64,000 nt of DNA from Microglena sp. YARC (taxonomy: Eukaryota > Chlorophyta > Chlorophyceae > Chlamydomonadales > Chlamydomonadaceae): the NCBI GenBank assembly GCA_022414725.1, contig CM039462.1, positions 17,806,531 through 17,870,530 of the forward strand, in the 5' to 3' direction. The notes beneath the pieces were generated by a model that saw only the letters and a program-made list of their open reading frames with translations, did not search any database and was not told where the DNA came from. Position numbers and translations under genes: made by a program. Positions 29,501 through 40,500 of this stretch are shown piece after piece (position 1 is the stretch's first letter; each line of letters opens with the position of its first letter).

Positions 29501-32360
29501 CTTAATTGTGTCAGATGAAATGTGACGTCCAACCTTCTACACAACTCCTCCAGAAACAACACAGTTTTTTGCGGACCCCCCTTCAACCATTTTCCGTCTG
29601 TGCGACCATCCATCTGGCCGCGATGAAGCCTGACACGTCAGCCAACGTCTCGTAACGTAACTCGGTTCCGTTGTGTAACGAGTGGAAAACGAGACTTCAA
29701 CATATGACTCGCTGTTTGATTTGTCTGGCCAAGGATGACTCGGGTAAATTTTAGTAGCTGGACTAAAATGCTTAATCGAGATAAGTCTCACTCCGACACA
29801 CCAAGAACAATTTATCACGTTGACTAAACCAGTTGACGAACACATCATCAACGGCGATGTGAGGAAGACGAGGTGCAGTACGAACTGTGATGACACTTGG
29901 AACGCGATATGTGTTGATTCAACATATCGGAGATTTCTAGTATGACAAGCGATACAAGGCTGACATAGCGGAACGTACGCTTAAACGCGGTCATGAGGGA
30001 CTGACCTTGACTAGTCAACGATACTTCTTCACTTCTTGGAGGCGTCCCCTCAATGGTGATGATTATGGGTATTATTGAGATACGCAGTAAACAACTGTTT
30101 TACACGTTGCCACCTGTCGCTTCCGTCTGCGACACTCTCATTTTAGCGCACAAGCGACCTGATAGAACTGTACTCTACCAGCTGACGTGTGCAACAGCTA
30201 TCTTATCTTTTACAGGCCACGACAAACTTCGACCTGGAAACTAGAACAGCAATGCCACTCAGCAGCCCCCTGCCATCATAATTCCAGCACCACCTCTTGT
30301 CTAGTGGAAAATATTTGAATCCCTCTGCCCTAATTAATTGTGCGATCAAGAACTAATGCCGTTCTTCACAATCTAACCCCAACAAACACACTCCATGCAC
30401 AGGCTTGTGCCATGCAAATTCTCTACATGCATGCATGCATGCATGCAACAGCCCATTCACTGCACAAACGCAAACATGTCAAATTTTTCTTCGTTAAGTG
30501 ATTATGCCATGCAAGCAAGCACGTTAGTACCAATGCTACCCATTCAGTAACGGATATTGCAGCAGCTAAGTCCAAGGCTACAACTGCCCCGAATGAAGGG
30601 CAGGGGTAAAAGCAAGCGGATTCCCACAAGAATCAACGGCTGGAAGTATAGTTGTGTAGTGTGCATCTAGTTTAGCACTTCCTGCCACGGTTGGGCGGTC
30701 AGCGATTGCTTTAGTTGGTCTCTCAGTGTTACTGGCACTGATATGTGCTGGACCGTCTAGGGTCACGTGTTGTGCCCCGTGCCTGTACCCTGACCCCGAC
30801 TGCCAGTTTCTTGCCTGTCGGGTACTTGGGCCCTGCCCCTTCGTATTTTCATTGTTCGTTGCGTTCTCCTTCTGATTGTTTCTTCCCTCTTTGACACAAG
30901 TCCGTAAGCTATATTTGGCCTACCGCATACACTGTAATCATGATAACTTCTGGCTGGGTGGGTGCGTGGTGTTTAAGGGAGCCGTCGTACGCGGGTTGGG
31001 GAGCGGGTCTCCCTACCTCAACGGGACGAGCTACCATCGCGGTTGTCGACGACCTGCAACGCCATGAGCGACCGAAGGGGAACCCCCGTCGACTCCCCCT
31101 TCGGTCGACTCTTCGTCCTCAAGCGATCTGGTCTTCCATTAGACCATTGTATATCATTGAAAGAGGCTTCTCCATTGTAACATACATACAGATACATACA
31201 TAGTCGCAGTAGTGTGCAACTTGCCCAAATTAGCACGTCAGCAATGGGAGTAGATCGATGGATGTTGCCTATTATGCTGAGTTTCGGGCTATCAGGTCGT
31301 CTCTGTAGACTTGCAGCGTGACAAGGGTGACGGGGCGAGAAATGAGAGCACGGCCAGCACGCTTTTCGGCAAGTTCAAAACAGTCAACACCCAAAATTGA
31401 TTTGCCTCTGGTAGTATCCCGTTTGTGGAAATTGTAGCAGGCAGGCTAACTCGCTGGGCGGTAGCAGTACTTACATATACTTGAAGAATTTTCGTGAGCA
31501 GTTACCATGTATGTGTCAAGGATTACATGATGGGACTGTAAATACTGGAAGGAATGAAACAAACTGCATGGGACTGGAGACACTGGTGGGACTGGATGGG
31601 ACTGAATATACGGATGGACTGGAGATACTAGGTGGGACTGGGCGGAGATTGAATATACTGGAGGAAGGACTGGAGATATTCTGAGACTAGAGAGTGGAGA
31701 CACTGGTTGCGGGGGACTGGATGGGATTCCATGATGGGACTTGGACATACATAGTACGTTTTTGATGAGCAGATACATACAATAATGCTTGATTGCTTTG
31801 TTAGTGCCTGATACGGAGGCACCAGGACACAAGCATTGTTGTATTGTCCAAGATGAGCCACGTTACCAAGTTCAAAGTTCTGAATTCAAATTGTCATGTC
31901 AAAACAAAAGGAGTCAACTGGGAATAAACGAGGAGCACACAGGACAGTTAGAGCTAAGTACGCGATATGTACTGCCATGCTTGCACAATCCATTAACAGC
32001 GTACACAGGAAAAATTACAACTCCACAACTGCTTGAGGACTTCAGAAACAACATCCGCTCTAATTAGAGCCATTCTCATCATCATTGAAATCCACTTTAA
32101 GGTTACTCCCTGGTTTATCTGATGGGTATCTCACGGGGGGACTTGAAATAGCAACGACGTTGGAGTGGCAGCCAGAGTTGGCTGGAAACCAAAAGTCCTA
32201 AGCAGCGTCCGCAAGCAATCGGCTGAAATAGGCAGAGTGTGAAGAAGCCTTCAACGAGGGGCTCCGCCAAACACATGTATGCACAATAATCCAATGCATT
32301 GGAAAGGCAAACACGTAAGCATGTTTCAGGGTTGCATCATCCTAGTTATGTGTCGGATCA
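26501..32360. repeat. Second, indel-rich copy of the 18.9-25.0 kb segment
   Basis: Starts at once after the gap with CCGCATGACTCAGC, as at 18928, and follows the first copy in order to CATCCTAGTTATGTGTCGGA near 32336. Differences are mostly one- or two-base insertions and losses, often in homopolymers. The exon counterpart of 19701-19960 loses frame. The pattern is that of uncorrected single-molecule reads. Confidence 0.88.
30955..31170 (-). repeat. SINE-like element copy in the second segment
   Basis: GTGGTGTTTAAGGGAGCCGTC at one end, and GATCTGGTCTTCCATTAGACC with TGTATATCATTGAAAG at the other, match the SINE at 2064-2275. It is closer to the consensus than its partner at 23590-23840, one of the few places where the second copy looks less altered. 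Confidence 0.55.
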
Positions 32361-33296
32361 AGTTGGACGGCCTGTAGGCAGCCCAGACCTACTGCAGCGA
32401 CACCACAATACAGTTGGTCCATTGGCGCAATCGCCGGGCTTCGGCGAAACCACCGGTCGAAATTTCACCTGTAATGCATAATGCATAACGAACCCTTTTC
32501 CGACATCTACCAAACGTACTCCCAGCTTTACCCAGTCAAATCACGGCAGTGCACGAGGTACATCGATATGTTGGTCAAATTTGAGAAAATCGCCGGTTTG
32601 GGCGATTTTCACCTATAATGCATAACGCATAATCATAATGAACTTACCAGAACCTGTTACCGAACTTCCTCCTGCTCTTTATCACCCTTCTTACATCAGC
32701 CCTCAGGGAACCGGTTCGAAATCACGGCAGTCACGAGGTTGCTACGTACCAAACCCTGTTTCCGCACAGTCCCTCAGTTTATAACGTCCAAAATCGTGTG
32801 TATGCCGAAGCTACATAGCTCAAACCTGCGCCCCTGTAGGCGGCACTTCGTTCACTCCCGGACACATCCTTTAACACAAGTCAACAACGACACACGAGCT
32901 CCCAGGCTGACCTCCAGGGGACCCACCAGAGCACCCTACTATTTCTTGATGATTTCAGGTGCAAAACTGGACATACATAGGGCAGCATATTCAGCTTAGG
33001 CTTACTGGCCCAGCTTTATGCACCAGGAGAAGTCTGCCACACAGACCTGGCTACAAATCGACAGAGGGCGTTGCTAAGCTGATTTTCTGAGATCTTTCGA
33101 AGGATTTAAGAAAGGCAGCTTAGCAATTCGAATTCAAATTCAAATTGGCACAGGGCAATAGGGCATTTCTAAGCTGCCTTTCTGAGAGTTGCTCACAGCT
33201 GAAGGGAACTCAGGTAGCCGAATTCGAATTGCGTAATCGAATCTGAATTCGGCTACGTGAGTTCCCTTCAGCTTTGAGCCCGGCTTTGAGCAACTG
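32361..33296. other. Short duplicated motifs, no gene recognised
   Basis: AATCGCCGG followed by TTTCACCT and AATGCATAATGCATAA occurs near 32428-32488 and again near 32588-32632. ATCACGGCAGT...CACGAGGT occurs near 32540 and 32723. AATTCGAATT-type palindromes lie near 33125 and 33220. No coding exon supported. Confidence 0.35.
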
Positions 33297-33485
33297 TTTC
33301 TTTTTTGGGCTACGCATGGCACCTTCCAGCCAGCCCCATGAGCTAGCCACTAAGTGAAGCCCAATGCTTTCAGCTGCATGGGAATGCCCTTCATGCCTTG
33401 AAGACGCACTAGCAATACTAGCTTGAGCTTTGGCCCAAGGACGGGGCACGAAAAGGAGCTGCCTAGAAGCTACTACCACGGTTGT
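33297..33485. mobile_element. MITE family A variant
   Basis: TTTCTTTTTTGGGCTACGC at the left, CAGCCCCATGAGCTAGCCACT in the core, and GAGCTGCCTAGAAGCTACTACC at the right. Same variant as near 60648-60835. Confidence 0.55.
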
Positions 33486-33699
33486 TCAGGACGCTGCGTC
33501 CTGCGTCGCAAACGCAACGACGAAAGGTCTGGGGACGCAACATGGGGAGGGTCAGTTGACCAGAAGGAAGAATCCGTGGCGTCGCAGGACGCATGCTATA
33601 CAATTGGTTGCGCCTCAGGCAGCGGAGCTGGGGGTCTTCCTGAAGTAACCTGGCTATTACAAGTAACTCAACAAATAAACACTAGTAGTGCTTTGCGTA

Positions 33700-33960
33700 T
33701 GACAAGGTCCTGTGACGCACCCCAACCATCACAATCACCACAACCTGTTTTCACAGGTGGACCCCTACCACCCCAACCATCACAACCTGCTTTCACAGAT
33801 GGACCTTGTCATCCTAGATACGACGGCCAACTTATGCGAGGTGGACTCCAACCATCACAACCATCACAATCACCACAACCATCCCGACCACCACAACCAT
33901 CACAACCACCACGACCTGTTTTCACAGGTGGACCTTGTCATGCGCAGGTGTGGTAGTGCT
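33700..33960. repeat. CCATCACAACC array
   Basis: Three longer units end in CCTGTTTTCACAGGTGGACC, linked by CATCACAACCACCACAACC microsatellite. All reading frames across it are low complexity. Confidence 0.7.
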
Positions 33961-34014
33961 TTGAGTTTTGCGTAACATATTTATTTGTGCAGTGGGACTC
34001 CCACCTACTTTGTT

Positions 34015-34325
34015 TTTTTAGTTGCAGAAGGTATTTCACCCCAGGAGGTGGGTCTCCCGACACAAACCAGCGACACCGAGGATTCAGTCTGAATGGCGTT
34101 GCCACTCCTACAAAAGAGTAGGCGCTCTTAGAGTCGGCAGGAGATACCGAATACAGAGGCAAATTCTGTTACGCCCTGAATGTAGGACAGGCTAGGAGGT
34201 TACACCTGTTACACCGGAGGAGGAGCCTTTTACCTAAAGGGTTTGCGTCGACCGAGGCTTTCGTCTCAAGCCACCTGACGATGCCGCGTGAGCGCTTCCA
34301 ACCCCAAACAATGAACAAAACCTTA
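34015..34325. other. MITE end fragment and 3' flank of RSM22-like gene
   Basis: CACCCCAGGAGGTGGGTCTCCCGACAC near 34038-34064 is an end of MITE family D. The remainder up to the stop at 34326 would be 3' untranslated or downstream sequence of the minus-strand gene. No clear polyadenylation signal was chosen. Confidence 0.35.
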
Positions 34326-34544
34326 TTAGTTGTGTTCATCCTCTCCCTCCTCCTCCTCCTGTGCATCTCGGGCGGCTCTTTGCTTGGCCACCAGCCTGAC
34401 TTTCAGATCAGGGTCCAGCACAAGCTCCATACGTCGGTGCCTGTCAATATAGTGCCGAGGCCATAGTGCTCCCCACTCTACCCTGCGGGCCATCTTCCAG
34501 GCTGCAGGCCCCAAAGGTCCCTTGGCGTCGGAGCGAGTTATGGT
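34326..34544 (-). CDS. RSM22: RSM22-like last exon
   Basis: Acceptor TGTTTGCAG, phase 0, TAA stop at 34328-34326. Encodes [17 protein letters not shown] and [15 protein letters not shown], matching the conserved C-terminal TRSK...WGDLWP block, then a charged tail ending [10 protein letters not shown]. Confidence 0.82.
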   Translation of the reverse strand, partial: TITRSDAKGPLGPAAWKMARRVEWGALWPRHYIDRHRRMELVLDPDLKVRLVAKQRAARDAQEEEEGEDEHN

Positions 34545-37500
34545 CTGCAAACACAAGAAATGTGAATGGAAATAGATGCCAGACACACAAAAGGTAAATA
34601 TAGTGCCGAGGCCATAGCGCTCCCCAGTCGACCCTGCGGGCCAACTTCCAGGCTGCTGGCCCCAAAGGTCCCTTGGCGTCGAAGCGAGTTATGGTCTGCA
34701 AACACAATTAAAACGGATGCAAAGGAGTAAAATAACAGCTGTCGAAAAAGAAAAAAAAAAAATCTATACAGATAGATAGATAGATAGACAGATAGATAGA
34801 TGCCTAAACTGCCGAGGCTCTTAACATGGCCTTTGACCCAGGAGAAAATATCTGTCCATCCTCTCCTTCCTCTGGTAACCCTAGTTGCCTGTAAAAGCCT
34901 TTTAAGTGTGGTATCCGCTTAGTATCATCCCTGGTTTCCAGCCCCTTTCAGTGATATACATTGGTCTAGTGGTAGACCAAATCACTCTGAGGATGAAGAA
35001 TCGGGGGTTCGATTCCCCCTTCGGTCGCTCTTGGCGTAGCAGGTCGTTGTCAACCGCGATGGTAGCTTGTCCAGTTGAGGTAGAAGACCGCTCCCTACCC
35101 GCGTACGACGGGTTCCCTTAACACCACGCCCCACCAGGCGTTATCATTACCTTTTCCCTGGTTTCCGTGGGTATTGCACGGGGGACTTCTAATTGTAAGA
35201 TGGTAAGCAGCCCAGAGTTGGGTGAAAAGCATGTAACAATCTAATCCAATCTAGCAACCCTATGGACGGGCTTAAACCTGGTATTGGAATCAGCATAGCT
35301 TGGCTCCATCATAGCTTTTCCTTTCAGCTTCCAGCAGCAGCTTCTAGGCAGCTCCCCTTGAAGTTGAAACAAGCAGCTGCCCACAACTGCTGAAATGTTG
35401 GGGATTAGCTCAGTGGCTGGCTCAAGGAGCTGCCTAGAAGCTACTGTTCGTAGCCAAAACGAAAAGCTCTGCAACCACCCAATTACACCTTCAACCAATT
35501 ACATCTTGAAGCTGAAACATGCAGCTGTCCAGAACTGCTGGAATGTTTGGATGTAGCCGAGTGGATGGCTCAGGTGGCTGCCTAGAATGTGGTAAGAATC
35601 TGGTAAGGATCTGCCTAGAATCTGGTAGGTGTCTGCCTAGAATCTGCCTAGCATCTGGTAGGTGGCTGCCTAGAATCTGGCAAGAATCTGTTAAGAATCT
35701 GCCTAGCATCTGGTAGGTGGCTGCCTAGAATCTGGCAAGAATCTGGTAAGAATCTGCCTAGCATCTGGGAGGTGGCTGCCTAGAATCTGGCAAGAAAATC
35801 CAAAAAGATAAGTCCAAGGCACGTTGCAAATGACGCAGAAAATTGGCGCCGCATAACGGGAGAGGCCGAAGCCAGAGTTTACGACTTAGTCAGGGCCAGG
35901 GTGACAGAAAAACGGACAAATGGGCTACCACGGGGGCTCTGCCAAAAATGAACAAAAACAAATGGGTTACCCCGGGGGCTCCGCTAAAAATAAACAAAAA
36001 CAAATAGGTTAACACAGGGTCTCCGTCAAAAACAAACAAAAACAAATGTGTGACCACGGGGGGGCTCTGCAAAAAAAGAGGCTTAACACGTGGGATCCAC
36101 CAAAACAAACAAATGGGTTACCACGGGGGGTCCGCCAAAAAGCCCTGGCCTGATACAGCAACACATCTGATTAACACGGAATACAACAACACATAAGAGT
36201 AACACGGAACAAATCAGAGTAACACAGTACACAACAACATTGAAGGCATGTCTCATTTAGCCTTGGATAAGCAGAATGCTGTTCAACCAAAACCACCATG
36301 TCAACTCACATGACACATGACAATGTCAACTCACATGACACATGACACATGACGATGTCAACTCACATGACACATGACACATGACGATGTCAACTCACAT
36401 GACGCATAGCGATGTCAACTCATATGACACATGACGATGTCAACTCACATGACGCATGATGATGTCAACTCACAGGACACATGGAGATGTCAACTCACAT
36501 GGCACATGACACATGACGATGACAACTCACAGATACATGACACATGACGATGTCAAACCTAAACTCACATGACGCTCTAGACGGCCTTTTTCTACCCTCC
36601 TGCCGCTGCGACTGGTGCCAGACTCCTGGGTCACTGGCCCGGCTGATAAATCCGGCACGCACAGGTCTAGAATGACGTGGCCTCCCCTGTGGCGAGGCGG
36701 CCTGTACACACGACCCCACCTCTATTGGAGCGGAATGGGTTGGGAAAGAGAGAGCACTGTTAGGGTTGGGTTGGGTCAGGTTATGTTGGGTTATGTTGCG
36801 TTACATTAGTTTTTGTTGGGTTTCGTTATGTGTGTGTGTGGGGTGTGTGGGTGTGTGGGGGGTGGGGGGTGGTAGAAAGAGCACTGTTTGGTTGGGTTGG
36901 GTGGGGTTTCGTTGGGTTGTGTTGCGTCACGTTAGTTATGCTGGGTTTCGTTATGGGAGGGGGGGGGGGGGGGGGGGGAGGTAGAAAGAGCACTGGTTTG
37001 GTTGAGTTGGGTTGGGTTACGTTGGGTTGTGTTGCGTTACGTTAGGTTATGTTTGGTTACGTTGTGTGGGTGGGGGGATACAGAGAGCACTGTTTGGTTG
37101 TTTGGGTCGGGTTACGTTGGGTTATGTTACATTAGGTTATGTAGGGTTACGTTGGGTGGGTGGGTGGGTTAGAGAGAGCACTGCTCCCCAAAGACAACAC
37201 GTTGGGAGGTCAAATAAAAAAACCTAAACCTATAAACTGACAACACGATAGGGGTAAAAGTCCACCTAAACCCTAAACCTAAAAACTGGCAACACAATAG
37301 GGGGTCCAAATATATTTGAGAGAGAGCACTGATTCCCCCCCCCAAAAAAAAAAAAAAAAATACATAAATAAATCTCTAGAGAGAGCACTGCTTAATTTTT
37401 TTGTTTTTTAGAGAGAGAACTGCTTCACAATGACAACACGATGGGAGGTTCAAATCTAAAAATGGGGTGCAATTGGGGGGTGGGTGGGTGGTGTGGGGGG

Positions 37501-40500
37501 GAGGCAGAGGGTGGGCTCCAAGAAAAGAATCGAGAAAACAGGAATTGTGTTACTCAACCCTAAAACCCAACCTAAAAACTTTAACACTAAAATGACACAA
37601 CCCTAAAGAATTAAGAGTACAGTGTTCAGGGCTCAGGGTTCAGGGTTTGGGTTTTGGGATCTACAAAAACAGAGACTGCAGCATCCGAGAACTGGTTTTG
37701 GTGTAACCACAGCATGAGCTTAGGAAACGTTGACAACGCAACAGAGGTGATTCTAGGGCTTCGCACTGGATTTTTTTTATTTTTAATGTAACTGCGTGTT
37801 CAACACAACTGCGTTGATTCTGGGTCTTCACATCGGAATACATTTAAACAAAATATAACTGCATGTTCAACGCAACTGAATTGATTCTATGTCTTCAAAT
37901 CGGAATGCATTTTTTAAACTGCAAGTTCAACGCAACTGAATTGCTTCTAGGTCTTCAAATCGGAATACGTTTAAACAAAATGTAACTGCATGTTCAACGC
38001 AACTGAATTGATTCTAGGTCTTCAAATCGAAATGCATTTTTTTAACTGCATACTCATCGCAACAGAGTTGATTCTAGGTCTTACCATCGGAATACGTTTT
38101 TTAATTGAAGCGCATTGACAACGCAACAGATTTGAATCTAGGTCTTCACATAGGAATACATTTATTTTATCTGATTCAACTGCCTTGACAACACAACATA
38201 GTTGCTTCTGGGTAGATTCTGGCCCCCCTTCCCATGCTGGGTGGACAAGGGGAGTATTCAAGGTTGTAGTGCTGTCAACGTGCATTGGGGACCCCCACAG
38301 CAATTACCGGGCACTGGATTTCCGATAAATCAACGGGGGGCACCTGGGTTCTCACATCAGCTGCCTCCCTGGAAAAGCCTTTACACATGCATCATCATCA
38401 TCCGAATCTAAGAGCAGCATTTTGCGCCTTGGGTCATTAGGTGCTCCTGGGTTCAATGGTCAAACTTTTCTGCCCCCAGGAGCAAATGATGACCCGACAC
38501 GCAAAATGCTGTTCTTGAATTTGGACGCTGGTGTTGCAGGCTTAGAGGCTTCTCCAGAGAGGAAGCAAATGTGAAGAGCCAGATGCCCCCCGTTGATTTG
38601 TCGGAAACCCAGAACCTGGAAACTGCTGGAACATGGACCTTGAGAGCACTACAACCATGAAGGCCCCCCTTGTCCACCCAGCATGGGAAGGGGGCCCTCG
38701 TGCTCCTTGGCAGCACTACAACCATGCACCCAACAAGGATCACACATCCTACCTACCCACACACCCACAACATACACCCACATACACTCCACATGCCCTA
38801 CAGACACCATGTACACCCCACACACATACCCCCCACATACCCCACATACACCCCACACACATACAACCCACCTGACTGAGTGCCATATCAGGCTCCTCTA
38901 TTTCATCCTCTGTGTCATCATCGCCATCTTTGTCATTACCGGCAGCTCCTAGATCAACCTCATGCGGCGCAGCTTCCAATGCTTCGCTCATTTGCTGGAT
39001 GCCAAAAATCTGCTTTTGGAGCTGTTTGACAGCTAGGGCTCTCTCATCATCAGTCGGGGGTTGGGTCTCAAACGACAAGGTGTCCGACTCAGGAAAGAAA
39101 TCATCAGTCAGGTCTGGGCTATCCTCCTCCTCATCCTCCTCATCCTCATTATCAGTTGGATCCCTATCCAGATAGTTAGCATAGCTCAGGTCCCCACTGT
39201 CGGTGCCCGTGCCGGCGGCAGCAGCAGCAGCTGTAAGTGGCAGAGAGCTTGCCCCAGACACTGTGCTCAACTTGTTGTCGTGAGCCTCGTCTGAGGTTGT
39301 CTGATGTTCGTGCGCTAGCTCAGCAGACTCCATGGCCAGACCTTGCCGAGCGCCAGGTGCTGAAGAATTTCCACTCGGGCTCGGCCCTCCCTCCCAGCCG
39401 ATGCCCTAGGTACCGTCATGATTGTGGGGGAGAAAAAAACACGAGAAGTCAGTGGTGTGGTGTGGTGTGGTGTGGTGTGGTGTGGTGTGGTGTGGTGTGG
39501 TGTGGTGTCACGGTGTTTCTGGTGCTAGGCCCTCCCTCCCAGATGACGCCCTAGGTACCGTCATGATTGTGGGGGAGGAAAAAAGCACGAGACGTCAAGG
39601 TTGTGGTGTAGTGCGGTTGGGTTTGGTGTGGTGCCACGGTGTTTCTGGTGCTAGGTCCGCCGTCCCAGATGACGCCCTAGGTACCGTCATGATTGTGGGG
39701 GAGGAAAAAGCATGAGATGTCAGTGGTGTGGTGTGGTGTGATGTGGTGTGGTGTGGTGTCACGGTGTTTCTGGTGCTAGGCCCTCCCTCCCAGATGACGC
39801 CCAAGGTACCGTCATGATTGTGGGGGAGGAAAAAGCACGAGATGTCAGTGGTGTGGTGTGGTGTGATGTGGTGTGGTGTCACGGTGTTTCTGGTGCTAGG
39901 CCCTCCCTCCCAGCTGACACCCTAGGTACCGTCATGATTGTGGGGGCGGAAAAAGCACGAGGCGTCCAAGGTGTGGTGTAGTGTGGTGTGGTTTGGTGAG
40001 GTGCCGCGGTGTTTCTGGTGCTAGGTCCGCCTTCCCAGCTGATGCCCTAGGTATCTGGTGGCGGGAAGCTGGTCAGCACTTACCTGGTACTACTAAGCGC
40101 GCGGCAGCGCGGTGCCCCCCAAGCGCTGCCTTTTTGAGCCCTCTGCGCTTGGGCGCAGTTTTTTCAACCCCCTGTGGGCGCAGCGCGCAGTTATTGCGCT
40201 TTTTGCACTAAAAAGCGCTGACCAATATGACGTTTGTGCGCTTTAAGCGCTGAACAATTTGGCAAGAAGTAGTACCCTGGTCAGCACTTAGCTGGCCAGC
40301 ACTCGCGTTTATGTGGTTTATGTTAACGTGGTTTGGGGTTTCGGTAGATTAGGTTTAGGTGGGTTAAATTTAGGTGGGTTAGGTGATTAAAGTGGTCTAG
40401 GAAAAGAAGAGCTGACTAGGCCCGCCCTTCTAGCTGGTGACCTAGGTACCTTCATGATGGTGGGGGAGGAAAGAGCACGAGAAGTCAAGACGGCTAGGGG

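Noticed and set aside
34960..35035. Functional tRNA gene
   Set aside because: T-arm and D-arm look right, but the anticodon arm and acceptor stem do not pair well and the unit recurs with a shared tail, so it is a SINE head.
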